In this document: positions 49,851-60,702 of the stretch, piece by piece
Numbering within the stretch: position 1 is the stretch's first letter
Layout of the letters: the number at the start of each line of letters is the position of its first letter
DNA from: Toxorhynchites rutilus septentrionalis
Lineage: Eukaryota > Arthropoda > Insecta > Diptera > Culicidae
Length of the DNA stretch: 64,000 bases
Assembly: GCF_029784135.1 (NCBI RefSeq)
Contig: NC_073746.1
Location: 288,788,089-288,852,088, forward strand
Direction: 5' to 3'
Made by a program: the position numbers and the translations under genes
The notes under the pieces: model-generated
Told to the model about the DNA's origin: nothing
Database searches by the model: none
Seen by the model: only the letters and a program-made list of their open reading frames with translations

Positions 49851-51388
49851 GTTGACGTAGGACTGCCGTTGCTTAGTAATCATTTGTGTTTTTTCAATTA
49901 GCAATTATCGTCCCTTGGATGTTCCTCATTGGGTACGATATCGCCGCTGCACAGGGCAATCTTTTGTTTGTTTTGATTAAATTATTTATTGAACTAGTGA
50001 ATGAATGAAACAATTTACGAATTCAATTGCAAAAAATCCCAATTTAGGTCAATTCATTCATTATGGTAGTGGTTATCATTGAGTACGATATCGCCGCTGC
50101 ATCTCATTTGCAATGCCAACGCTCCATGGTTTTGGAATCCGTGTTAGGGATACATTCCGACTTGCAGAAACGCAAGCGAGTACAAAAGTACCCACAAATT
50201 GCATATATTTTGCAATGCTAGTTTCCCTAGGCTCCATGGTTTCGAAATCTGTGTTAGGCGGCTCGCACATCGGAGCAATAGGCAAGTAGCAACTATCAAC
50301 ATGCAATAAGCAATATTATCATCAATGAGTTTTTCCATTGAATTTTTGTTGATCTCGCACACCGACGCAATACGATATCGCTATCGCCTTTGTAGGGCAA
50401 TATATATCGCTAGCAAAACAACGTGTCTGTTGAAAAGCAACTTATCGCCCATAATTTGGCAAGTTTCGTTCATTAAGTAGATTGTTTGCATAATGTCAGA
50501 CGTTTTTATTGCTTCGGTATGCGAAGCACAACAAAGCATGTTGCCTGTTGCACATTGCGTATTGCAGCTTGCTAGTTCATTACTGCTCTGGTGTGTGAGC
50601 CGCCTTAGAGAAACATTCCAATTTGCAAAAACGCCAACGAGTACGAAAGTATCTAACGCTGCTTGTATCTAATTTGCAATAACAGTTTCCTCAGGCTCAC
50701 TGGTATTGAAGTCTGTGTTAGGGAAACATTCCAATTTGCAAAAACGCAACCGAGCACAAATGTACCCGCTGATTGCATCTAATTTGCAATGCCAGTTTCC
50801 CCAGACTCCATGGTTTTGAATTCTGTGTTAGGGAAACATTCCAATTTACAAAAGCGCAAACGAGTACAAAAGTACCCGCTGCTTGTATCTAATTTGCAAT
50901 ACCAGTTTCCTCAGGCTCCAATGTTTTGAAGTCTATGTTAGAGAAACATTCCAATTTGCAGAAACACAAGTGAGCACAGAAGTATCCGCTGCTTATATCT
51001 ATTTTGCAATGCTGATTTCCCTTGGCTCCATGGTTTTGAATTCTGTGTTAGAGAAAAAACCATTCATTCCAGCGATGGTACCTCAATCGTTGCGCAATCA
51101 TAACTGGGTGGATCTCCGAGCGACACTCGCTTTTATACTGATTTGTGATTTTAGTAGCCTGTTTTGAAAGCAATTTCAAGGCTGTTGGAACCAGTTTTTG
51201 GATCAAAAAGTAACAAGCATAGAACGCGTAGACATTTTATCTTTCGAATTAAGTGTTTATCATACCATCTCGTTCAGTTGTTTAGGAGCTATTAACGCTC
51301 AAAATCTCGTTCTCCGACGTAACGCTTTCGTTTTCGAAACTCTGAAATTACACCCCAGTATAGAAATGAAAGATAAGTCCTACGTCAA
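49851..51388 (+). repeat. Dispersed repeat bounded by TTGACGTAGGACT, copy B
   Basis: Starts GTTGACGTAGGACT and ends AAGTCCTACGTCAA. Its right 290 bases match copy A (27880-28168), and its first 40 bases match the left end of copy A and, in reverse, 21990-22030. The interior differs: this copy carries a tandem array with GTACGATATCGCCGCTGCA motifs at 49937 and 50080 and the 110-bp units listed separately. Confidence 0.6.
50611..51055 (+). repeat. Tandem array of about 110-bp units
   Basis: AAACATTCCAATTTGCA recurs at 50611, 50724, 50834 and 50944, each followed by CGAGTACAAAAGTACCCGCTGC, ATCTAATTTGCAAT and TTTCC..AGGCTCCATGGTTTTGAA. A related, more diverged unit lies at 50100-50260. No reading frame is conserved across units. 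Confidence 0.7.
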
Positions 51389-52380
51389 AAAAATGATATT
51401 TTATGCAGAAATGTTCATTTAAATTAGTGTTCGGAATATGAATCAAGTTTCTACGCATGATTCAAGATGCGAACAGTTCATTTTTAAATGTGAATTTACT
51501 GTGCTTTAATGCTATAAATAATTTAATAATCAAAATCCTGACATTCTTTGGGTTCTAGACTTCATTTTAACATAATTTACAGGTATCGATACCGATATAG
51601 CGCCCTTGGTCCCGAAACCATGTAAACTAAAAAAAACAAATACAATTAATAATTACGAAAACCAAATCCATTATTTTGCGAGTATAAATGCATTTTTGCT
51701 GTTCGGAATTTGAGACAAAAGTATTCGGAATATGAGTCAGTGACAAAAATAGTGTTCGGAATTTGAGACAAAAGTGATTGGCGCAGTCTAAAGGCCAATG
51801 GTGAACAAAAGTGTACAGTGCTAACAGAGTGTAAATCTAGAACATCGTTGCCGAGTTTGAAGCGGAGCAGACACCAGACAGACTAATGAGACACCTGAGT
51901 GGACATCAAGGTCTCGCAGCTGCCAGGAGAAGTTATCCCGCCATTGGGTTCGAATCTACAAACCGGCACAACCTACCCGGACTCCAGGAAATGCAGATAA
52001 ACATTCTCCTGTAAGTGATTGAAAAACTTTTTCTTTCAACATTTAACATTTCAACATTTGACATTTAACACATCGATGTTGATACTAGAAACCAAGCCTA
52101 CATCTCCAGTCACACCTTTAAACCAGACGCTGTCATCCCGGGACGCAAAGATTCAAGCAATTTGGTAGCCCCTTATTCCCCCATCACAGTCAAGTTCATA
52201 TCGCTAGTACCCTACAGTCGTTCCGGTCCTGTGTTTGGGTGAGGAGACGGGGACTTCCAAACTGTATCCACAGGCAAGTACACGTCCGATGCTCGTATAC
52301 CGCTGATTTTAGTACCTGATAGTCCAAACGATTTCAGTCAATCGTCAGCACCATCCGATATTCCCTATTCATCCTCAACC
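51389..52380. other. Repeat-derived intergenic DNA
   Basis: Includes the third partial direct repeat (51425-51600). The rest may be the 5-prime region of the LINE fragment that follows; no frame supports this. Confidence 0.3.
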
Positions 52381-52740
52381 TCTGGAGTCGGAATGAGAAC
52401 GCGCTCCTCTGAACGTCTTATTTCCGTGTATTATCAGAATGTCAGAGGTATACGCACCAAAACAGCGTAATTACGTTTGCAGCTAACTAGTTGCGATTAC
52501 GATGTCCTGGTCTTCACTGAAACTTGGCTGCGGGAGGACATTGATAGTGCTGAGATCTCGACCGACTACATATTCTATCGCTGTGATCGGAGCCGGTTAT
52601 CAAGCCAGCATTCTCGGGGAGGTGGAGCGCTAATCGCCGTTAAAGCTCAACTCAACAGCGAGTTTATTCCGCTAATGAATTGCGACCACCTCGAGCAAGT
52701 CGCAGTCTGCTTACGACTTCATCTACGATGCTACGTCACT
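52381..52740 (+). pseudogene. LINE endonuclease fragment
   Basis: Frame reading VYYQNVRGIRTKTA, a stop, then LTSCDYDVLVFTETWLRED, DYIFYRCDRS and SRGGGALIAV, the N-terminal half of an apurinic-type endonuclease of a CR1/Jockey-group LINE. It ends abruptly at about 52740. The reverse transcriptase and 3-prime end are absent, the reverse of the usual 5-prime truncation. Confidence 0.7.
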
Positions 52741-53278
52741 GCCCTGTCTCGCGAAGTAGAAGATAGACGACCAGTGTTGGAAATAATCATCTTCGCTAAG
52801 ATCAAATGCATAGATTTTCGAGTTAGGTTGCATCGAAAACCTATATATTCTAAACGAAAATTAAAATGACAGATCCAGGCAACCATTGAATATGAGCAAA
52901 TGAACTTTTGTCTTTCAATATTTTGATGTTTATTTTTTCCACCCAGTGTCATTTTCATCTTGATTATCGGAAACGTCAGAACTGAATTTCATTTCAGCCA
53001 AATGAATATCAGCTGTTGTTAACTTCTAACCTGAGGCTGCTGTGTGCGGTTGGGTTTTGCAGTTGCCGGATGCCATAATCGGAAATACCTTATGAAATTC
53101 CTGATGTCGCAAATGAATTGACGGTAGCTAAAACCACTTGTTGTATCCATTCTGCATATGCCGTTGCTACCGTCTCGCCAAATAAAATTTATTTTGAACT
53201 TAAATTCACTGCCAGAACGAATATCGTTTCGGATGTGATGAATATCAATTTGTTGCTTTTGATATCCAAAGTATAAAA

Positions 53279-53482
53279 ATGACGATCGAGGCTTTGCTCA
53301 GCCACATAAAACACTTAACCGAAAACCAGAATGAACTGATAGGTACTATAAATAGTCTGAAAGCGAAAGCTGACGACCCGTTCTTACAGTTCAGAACACC
53401 TGATCCCAACAAAAATCTGCCAACATTCTCAGGCAACAAAAAGGAAACTCAGGCATGGCTGGAATATGCCGGAACTATGTAA
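53279..53482 (+). pseudogene. Ty3/gypsy Gag N-terminal fragment
   Basis: Opens MTIEALLSHIKHLTENQNEL and includes LPTFSGNKKETQAWLEYA, a pattern typical of the start of the capsid region in insect gypsy-type elements. It stops at 53482. About 1.7 kb of unrelated sequence follows before decayed Gag-like sequence at about 55170-55620. Confidence 0.6.
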
Positions 53483-53584
53483 CAGGTGTACATTTGTGTA
53501 TTGGAGTATTTAGCATTTCTTGTTTTTCTGGTTAAGTATTATGTATTTTGTTTTTGTGTTGTACATAAACACTTACTTTTAAGT

Positions 53585-53587
<3 letters not shown>

Positions 53588-53631
<44 letters not shown>

Positions 53632-53633
53632 TT
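53588..53633 (+). repeat. TTTA microsatellite
   Basis: About eleven TTTA units in a row, with no interruption. Confidence 0.95.
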
Positions 53634-55170
53634 TGTTGGTGGAATTATTATGTTAATATTTTAATATTGTTCCGTGCATCATTAAGCCACACTTGCCAAA
53701 CTTCTGATGAAACATAAGTACTCAGTACAAATGAAACAGACTTTTTTCCGTCGATCATTGCACACAACGATGTTCATAACTTGCATGAAATCGTTGTGCT
53801 GTTGTACGCAACACAACATCTTAGAGCAAGGTAAAGCTCATGTTCCGCCACACCAATACAGGAGCGAGTAGCTTAAGCGACGCTCTAAGTGGTCACTCAT
53901 GCGCGAGGAAAATAAAGAAGCCAGGTTTCGTGGAAGAATCGCGAGAATTAGCTGGCTCAACCTTGAAACAAAGAGCGGACAATTGTGACTTGTTTGGCTG
54001 CATGACTGGGGATCTGGGGAAATTCGCGGTTCAAAAAGAACATTATTTGCTTCGGCAAATATTGTTCTCCTGGTGGAAAAGGGTTAATTGTTGAAGCAAC
54101 CGTAATACTTTTTGCTCGTTCACTTTGACCCAATCTATGGACGAGGCAGGAGTGCGATTTTTTCGAAATCGCGTCGCGGTGTGTCTTTAGGAGTAATTTT
54201 TGGTCTTGGTTTGGACGTTTTTTTCCAAATGTGTTAATTGTGTTACTTCTATTTGATAGGGAAATTAGCGGAAGAAATTTGAATATTAGGAGTTCGTTAA
54301 GTTCGTGTGTGCTTTAAATAATAAAGCTCCAAAGGTAAAGTCAAGCTTTTTTCAAACCATAAAGCAATTATACTGATTGCGTCGAACAGCCGTTCGACGG
54401 CGGTTTATTTGGGATTATTGTTCCCTCGAACATGTATCATCTTCGAGGCTCGGAACATCGCTGGACGCACTGCTGACCCCACGATCTGGAGTCAAAGTTC
54501 CCGACAAAGCCATTTCCGTCGGAAGGGAGTGCTACGCTACAACTGCACTCCGGGCAGAGCCAGTTTGAGTTCAAACCGTGAGTACCCAACCTTTTATGAA
54601 CATGCGCATGTGGGTGGGTATTTTTTTGAATGATGAACTGAGCTGAGTGATCACGGAATATAATATCGACGGCGCTTTGATTTTCAAATGGAGACGCACG
54701 TGTATACAGTAGGGTTAGGAATTAGGGAATTTAGGGAAATTATATTTGTAATGTAGCTAAGTTAATGAATGTTTAAATAGAATATTTTTTGTTTCGTTAT
54801 TTGGAAAAACCGTCTGAGTCTCGGGTGAACATATACGTTTGTGAGTATTATAATTTTGTTGAGTGTTCTTTGAATCTCACTCGTGTCTCTGAAGCGAAAG
54901 GTGAAATTTGAACAGCAGGTCATTTTGGTTGCGTCCTTTTCCACCAGGTCCTCTTGCGAATTTCCTCCGATCCTTGAGCGAGAAGCCGAGCAAGGCATAG
55001 GAAAGCGTTTAGGAAACATTTTGGGATGAGTCACTCTTCGAGCGATTCTTTAACAATTTTCCGAGGCCAGTTGCAAGACTGGTCCTTTGCCGGGCAAATC
55101 TCGCGCGAGTGGTCCTCTTAGAGTTGGCGCTTAAGCCACTCGCCTTCAAAAATCCTTAGAACAGTGGCGG
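53634..55170. other. Insertion within the gypsy relic, origin unclear
   Basis: Separates Gag fragments. Contains several stretches of moderate coding bias (53840-54094 and 54377-54633), none recognisable, and ends in AGAACAGTGGCGGAACCG, which resembles an LTR end followed by a primer-binding-like sequence. An LTR origin is possible but unproven. Confidence 0.3.
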
Positions 55171-55680
55171 AACCGTAGCTGTGAATTCTGCACGCTACAG
55201 CTACCAGAATACTACAATAGAATCAAGACTATCGACACTGCCATAAAATCATCGGCAGCAACAATGGAAGATTATAGGCTCTGAATGAAAGCCATCAATA
55301 ATCTGGTGAGCCTCATGATACTCACCCGTTTCATCGACTCACCCGTTTCTTCGACTAAAGTAAAGCCAACAAATATGAACAATAGCAACAACGTTCAGTT
55401 CAGGGAAATTTAAAACCACCAGAAATATACCAGGTGACGAAGACGTCTCAATGAGAACCGCTAGGTCTCGTGCGGAAACAAATAATCATGAGGGCAATAG
55501 TATACGTAAAGAAGAATCCGACACCTCACAGCAAGTTGATGATTCATTACATGACTCAGACGACGATAATTACCTCGTTGATGATGAGCTAAATTTTCAC
55601 GTGGACGAAATACCACAAACAAGAAAATAACCAACAATAACTTCATACCTTACGTTTCAATTTCAACTTCAAAAGGGGAA

Positions 55681-55848
55681 ATGAAATTTTTGATCGACAC
55701 AGGTGCGAACAAAAATTATCTTGCCCCAGAACACGTTAACATAAACAACTGCAAAACCGAGTCGGGAATTAAGGTCACAATCGTAAGCATGACACACTCA
55801 ATAAACAAATCCGCCCTATGCGATCCATTCCTTATTAATAAAAAATAG
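55681..55848 (+). pseudogene. Ty3/gypsy aspartic protease fragment
   Basis: Contains FLIDTGANKNYL, with the DTG active-site triad of retroelement proteases, then a flap-like region. Stops at TAG 55846-55848. The protease processes the Gag-Pol polyprotein; here it is broken. Confidence 0.65.
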
Positions 55849-56226
55849 AAATTCTGTATTTTCAAATTTCATAAGTTTCTTGACGGGTTGATAGGCTATG
55901 AATCATTACGAGATTTAAATGCTCAAATCGATATCCGTAAGAATACTTTGAAAATTGGGAGAAAAACAAATCAAATGAAGAGAAAATTCCCCGAAGAATA
56001 CAAGATAAATTTTATAGAACAAGAATTTCAATTCATCAAAATTAAAATCAAGAGAGATGGAGAAATTTTTTATTAACGAATAAAAACCCTTCAAAAATTT
56101 CACAATATTGCCTGGACTCTACAGAAGTCAAGGTATTCAGCCTTCTATGCTGCACAAAACCATTTAAAAACATCACTGGAAATAAATTCCAACAAAATCA
56201 CACTCCGCGATTAACCATACAAAGAA

Positions 56227-56412
56227 ATGAATGAAAATGACCCGTTCGATTTGATTGATTTACCAAAACAAGTTGACCCTATTAACTACACTATTCGAGA
56301 CCACCACATGAACAATGGAGAGAGACGCGCTTTGAGAGGACTGATAGCTAAATTCAAAGACGTCCTTTATATTGAACAAGACAAACTCACGTTCACCCAT
56401 AAAATTAAACAT
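56227..56412 (+). pseudogene. Ty3/gypsy Pol fragment before the reverse transcriptase
   Basis: Encodes NGERRALRGLIAKFKDVLY and LTFTHKIKH, the usual stretch leading into a gypsy reverse transcriptase. The frame is interrupted at 56415 by the Harbinger-like MITE; after that MITE the old sequence resumes at 57388 for a few codons. Confidence 0.7.
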
Positions 56413-56414
56413 AA

Positions 56415-57387
56415 AGGGTCCCTTACACGATAAGTAATAATGACACTACTTCGTCAGAAAGACAATAACAATGATCGTGTAAGATTTTAAAAAATGATAT
56501 GACGGGCAATAATGATGCATATCCAGATTTTCTGATCTCGCTCCATCATTTCTGTAATAGGGCAGGGACACTATCATTCGTGGTGTCTAGGATACTGTGC
56601 GACATCTTGTGTTAAAATCTATGTTTGGGAGGAAATTTATTCTCTATCGGGTTAATGGGCCCAAGAGAATTTTAAATATCTAAAATTTGAATGAAAGTTA
56701 TTACTTGTTGTTACTAGAATGCATAAAATACGTAGCACTGAACCTTAGCTAATCAATTTTTTATAATTTTTCTGAAATCCCTACTAAAATTTATTATTAT
56801 AAAATAAAATTATACCCGAATCGAATTCAGATATTATTTTAGTTTAAGGTTTTTTCACCATATGCGGAAAACCAGTTACTCTACTACATAGAGCAACATA
56901 TTTGATGGGAAGAAAATGATTTTCATTTATATTATTTGATTTTAAAAGTTTGCCCATTCCATCTGAAAATCCGTTACAATTTTTTTCGCGATGGTTAATA
57001 TACAGATGCTCATAACAAATTATTCTGTACCTTCTTCATCCATTACTGAAAACCATTATAAGAAAAGATCAAATTGCCTATATGTTCGTTAAAAATCATT
57101 ATTAGAAACAAGTTTCGATTAAGATTTTTTCATTGTTTGCAGAAAACCTTCCAAGTTATTGATGGAGATGTTTATTTGACACAATAAATTTAATTTACAT
57201 TGATAATTTTAATTTCGAAAATGTGTTGATTTCTCTTACGACTATGAAGGCTAGAGTTGCTGCATTCCTGCAAGTGATAAGAATGATCGTGTAGGGTTGA
57301 AGAATAATGATAATGCGGAATGGAGTGATTTTTGCTACTATTGTCATTACTGATAATGTCAATGCTACTGATCGTGTAAGGGCCGCT
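56415..57387. mobile_element. PIF/Harbinger-like MITE with TAA target duplication
   Basis: A 973-bp insertion whose ends are AGGGTCCCTTACACGAT and, inverted, AGCGGCCCTTACACGAT. TAA lies on both sides (56412-56414 and 57388-57390), and removing the element with one TAA rejoins the gypsy sequence. A TWA 3-bp duplication and GC-rich ends fit PIF/Harbinger. No transposase is present. Confidence 0.7.
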
Positions 57388-57390
57388 TAA

Positions 57391-58497
57391 CATCAGAACT
57401 TATATATCAATATAGATGAATGACGGAATATAACGCCGGTCCGATTGATTTTAGAATTATTCCGGTTATCTTTTCATGTTTCCCAAAGTTAACTCTCCGC
57501 CGTCGCGAATGGAGTACTATAAAGCTATGAATAACGTATTGCCGGGACGATTGATTTTAGAGAAGTTCTCTCGGATACCTACTCAGGTTTTAATTGTGAG
57601 AAGCTCTTTTGGATTGGATGGAATGGATTTCGATTGAGGAAGATACAGCCGGTCTTATTAATTTTACAGGTTTTCCTTTTTTAGGTAACCTAAAAATAAT
57701 CTTTGCTGCATGTTGTGACACATGAGATTTTCGGATTTTCATTTCGTTGAAGGGTCGATTGATGTAAACGGATGTAAACGGAAGCAATATTACTTGGGTT
57801 TAATATTCATATCAATTAAAGTCAATGGAGCACATTGATCCTATGATCTTCTAAACTTCAGAATGAATTGGAGGACCTATAACATAAAATGCTTATATAA
57901 ACTCAAAGTCAGCATAGCACGCGGGCTCTATGAACCATTTAGGGTTAGATTTCTTGTTATAAACATTGCACCAGTCGTTGTTGAAATGGTAGATCAATTG
58001 GTCTGAACTTCAGCATGTTTTGGAGGACCTAGAACATATAATATGTATATAAACCTAGAACGTTGCTGCTTGGGTAGACACCACACGCTCTGCGTACTAA
58101 TCGTATTGAATTCGGAAGTGTAAGCAGGAGGAAAATAACACTGAGAGTGTTAAGAAAAGAAATATCGATCCAAGGCAAATACCTCTTTGATCGATCGAAC
58201 GAATAATGTCAAAAAACGAAATTGGTTAAGGAATAGAAAGGGTGAGGGAGGGATAATATTTATACATTGTGAATTTATTTCACATAAAATTGGTAAAACT
58301 AAAGCACAATATAAAAAAAACTGGATAAAACTGGACAATATTTGAAAAAAACTGGAAGATTTCAAGGTTTAACTGTTTGACTAGATCGAAGAAAAAAAGC
58401 TGGAAGAATCCAGTTTAAACTGGAACATTGACAACGCTGCCCGGGAGGTACGTCCACATTTAGTCGGATTACCGGGCGGCCAAGGCCGCTCGGCGTA
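57391..58497. other. Second insertion in the gypsy relic, nothing coding
   Basis: After a few gypsy codons the sequence becomes unrelated until the reverse transcriptase resumes at 58498. The last 60 bases form a hairpin with CGTCCACA and TGTGGACG arms (58450-58506), probably the end of a non-autonomous DNA element. Its other border was not found. Confidence 0.4.
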
Positions 58498-58773
58498 GTG
58501 TGGACGCGTCTTAAGAAATCAGACTCGTCCGGTCAGAAGAAAATCCGTTTAGTTATAGATTACAGAAAACTAAACGAAAAAACCATTAACGACATGTACC
58601 CTAACCCAGAGATAACAGACATTCTGGACAAATTGGGAAGGGCTAAATACTTTTCAACAATTGATTTAGTTTCTGGCTTCCACCAAATTCAGTTGGCGAA
58701 GGAAGACACAGAAAAAACTGCATTTTCCGTAAATGGTGGCAAATATGAGTTTACTCGTATGTCATTGGCTTGA
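58498..58773 (+). pseudogene. Ty3/gypsy reverse transcriptase, first half
   Basis: Encodes KIRLVIDYRKLNEKTI, STIDLVSGFHQIQLA and GGKYEFTRMSL, the first conserved blocks of a gypsy reverse transcriptase including the first catalytic Asp. A frameshift follows. The next part (from 58838) starts beyond the YxDD motif, so the catalytic pair is deleted. Confidence 0.85.
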
Positions 58774-58837
58774 AGAATGCCCCAGCGACTTTTCACTTCA
58801 AGAGCATTTGAAAAATTTATCGTAAGTTTTCGCAAAA

Positions 58838-59077
58838 TTGAAAGAAGCAAGATTAAAAATTAAACTTGACAAATGCGAGTTCTTTAGAAAAGAAACTCAA
58901 TTTTTAGGTCATACAGTCTCTGAAGACGGAGTACGACCCAACAGCGACAAAATTGAAGCAATATGGCCAATACCAAAAAGCGAAAAAGAAGTAAGACAAT
59001 TCCTAGGAATGCTTGGCTACTACAGGCAATTTATTAAGGATTTCACAAAAATTGTAAAGCCATTAACAGCACATTGA
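58838..59077 (+). pseudogene. Ty3/gypsy reverse transcriptase thumb
   Basis: Encodes LKIKLDKCEFFRKETQFLGH and VRQFLGMLGYYRQFIKDF, the blocks after the catalytic site and the start of the connection domain. Stops at 59077. Confidence 0.85.
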
Positions 59078-59129
59078 ATTTGAAATTACACCAGAAGTAG
59101 TAACATGCTTTGAAAAGTGTAAACAACTT

Positions 59130-59520
59130 TTGACGCTTGACCCCGTATTAATCTACCCAGATTTTAGCAAAGAATTTTCACTAACAACCGATGCGAGTGA
59201 CCACGCTATTGGTGGAGTTTTGTCACAAGGGCCAGCAGGTAACGACCGACCCATCGCATACGCCTCACGAACATTAAACAAAACGAAGAACGATATTCTA
59301 CTTCTGAAAAAGAGTTTCTCGCGATAGTATGGGCAGTGAAACATTTCAGACCATATCTCTAAGGTAGATGGTTTAAAATATTTACCGACCACCAACCATT
59401 AACATTTTCTTTTACGAACTCAAACCACAGAATTATAAGAGGAATTCGATTATGAATTAATCTACAAACCAGGAAAACAAAACGTTGTCGCTGACGCGTT
59501 GTCGCGCGTAAACATAGAAA
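59130..59520 (+). pseudogene. Ty3/gypsy RNase H remnant
   Basis: Encodes YPDFSKEFSLTTDASDHAIG and RPIAYASRTLNKTK, then, after frameshifts, remnants of the RNase H end (FKIFTDHQPLTF, KNVVADALSR-like). The catalytic Asp of TTDAS is present. Confidence 0.8.
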
Positions 59521-59721
59521 AATACTTGAATGCACATTCGCAATCATCATTTTCCTTAAACGTTGAACCTTCTGAGCTAGGATACGAACCTTCAGAAAAT
59601 GAAAGTGACGAAATGACGGTACACTCAGCGGATACAAGTGATGACTACTTTATTCGGTATACTGAGAGACATATCAATGTGTTCCGGACTTAAATCATAT
59701 TCAAGATAGGAAACATAGAAC

Positions 59722-60363
59722 TTGCAGCATATGAACAAATTTTCCCAAAGTATCACACACTTAAAAGTAAACAGAGTATACACCGAAGAGGACATAGTAG
59801 AAACATTGAAACGGACCCTGAATCCGAAGGGTTTAAGCTGTATAAAAGTACCTATCTCATTAGCACAACTAATGCAGGAGACGTATAAAAACCATTTTTC
59901 TTCAATTGATATTTACAAAGTATTCATTTCAGAGACTATGATGGAGGACGTCAGAATGGATGCCGAGCAGGACGAGATCATCAGAAGAATACATCAATAC
60001 GGACACAGAGGAATCGAAGAAAACCGGAACCCAATTCTTCAAACATACTTTTTCCCACAACTCGATCGAAAGGTCAACATTTTTGTAGATTCCTGTGATA
60101 TTTGCAAAAAAGCCAAATATGACAGAAATCCACCCAAACTAATTAGAAAAAGCACATTCGGGCAAAAACCTCTCGACAGAGTCCACATTGACATTTTCTT
60201 TTTAAACGGTCAAAAGTTGCTCACCATAGTTGACTCTTTTTCAAAATTTTCAAATGCGATTCCATTAAGCACGAGAACAATAGATGACATTAAAACCACA
60301 ATAACCGAACACAATTTATATGCACCTCGAATAAGGTTATCATTGTTATTCTCACCCGTTTAA
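59722..60363 (+). pseudogene. Ty3/gypsy integrase, truncated
   Basis: A 213-codon frame with the zinc-binding HQYGH and CDICKKAK pair (HHCC motif) and the start of the catalytic core (RVHIDIFF, LLTIVDSFSKFSNA). The core ends at a stop before its Glu. No env-like frame or LTR was seen beyond. Confidence 0.82.
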
Positions 60364-60542
60364 ACCTATTTTCACGTGAATAAATTCATCTATAGCTATA
60401 GATCTCCCTAATGTAAAATTCATAACCTTCAAACTATTGGACGACGAAAAAGGGGCTAAAAAAAAAAGATTTTTCGGACCTCCCTAAAATGGAAATGGGT
60501 ACCCTAATAAAAAATAAAAAAAATACGGGTCCAATGTTTTGT

Positions 60543-60689
60543 ATTATTATTATTGTTATTTTTTATTTCTCTATTATAGTGACTTTCAACACATTTCGGC
60601 TGGTTCGTCACTTTTACTCGGGAGTGAGAATTGAACTCGTGATCTTTGCGTGAGAGGTATGGATGTTACCACTACGCCAGATCGCCTCC
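60543..60689 (-). mobile_element. tRNA-derived SINE, copy 2
   Basis: Same family as 3440-3589: GGCGATCTGGCGTAGTGGTA, GAGTTCAATTCTC and the GTGACGAACCAGCC tail, on the minus strand. Direct duplications TCCAATGTTTTGT flank it (60530-60542 and 60690-60702, allowing for the final base). Confidence 0.85.
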
Positions 60690-60702
60690 TCCAATGTTTT
60701 GT

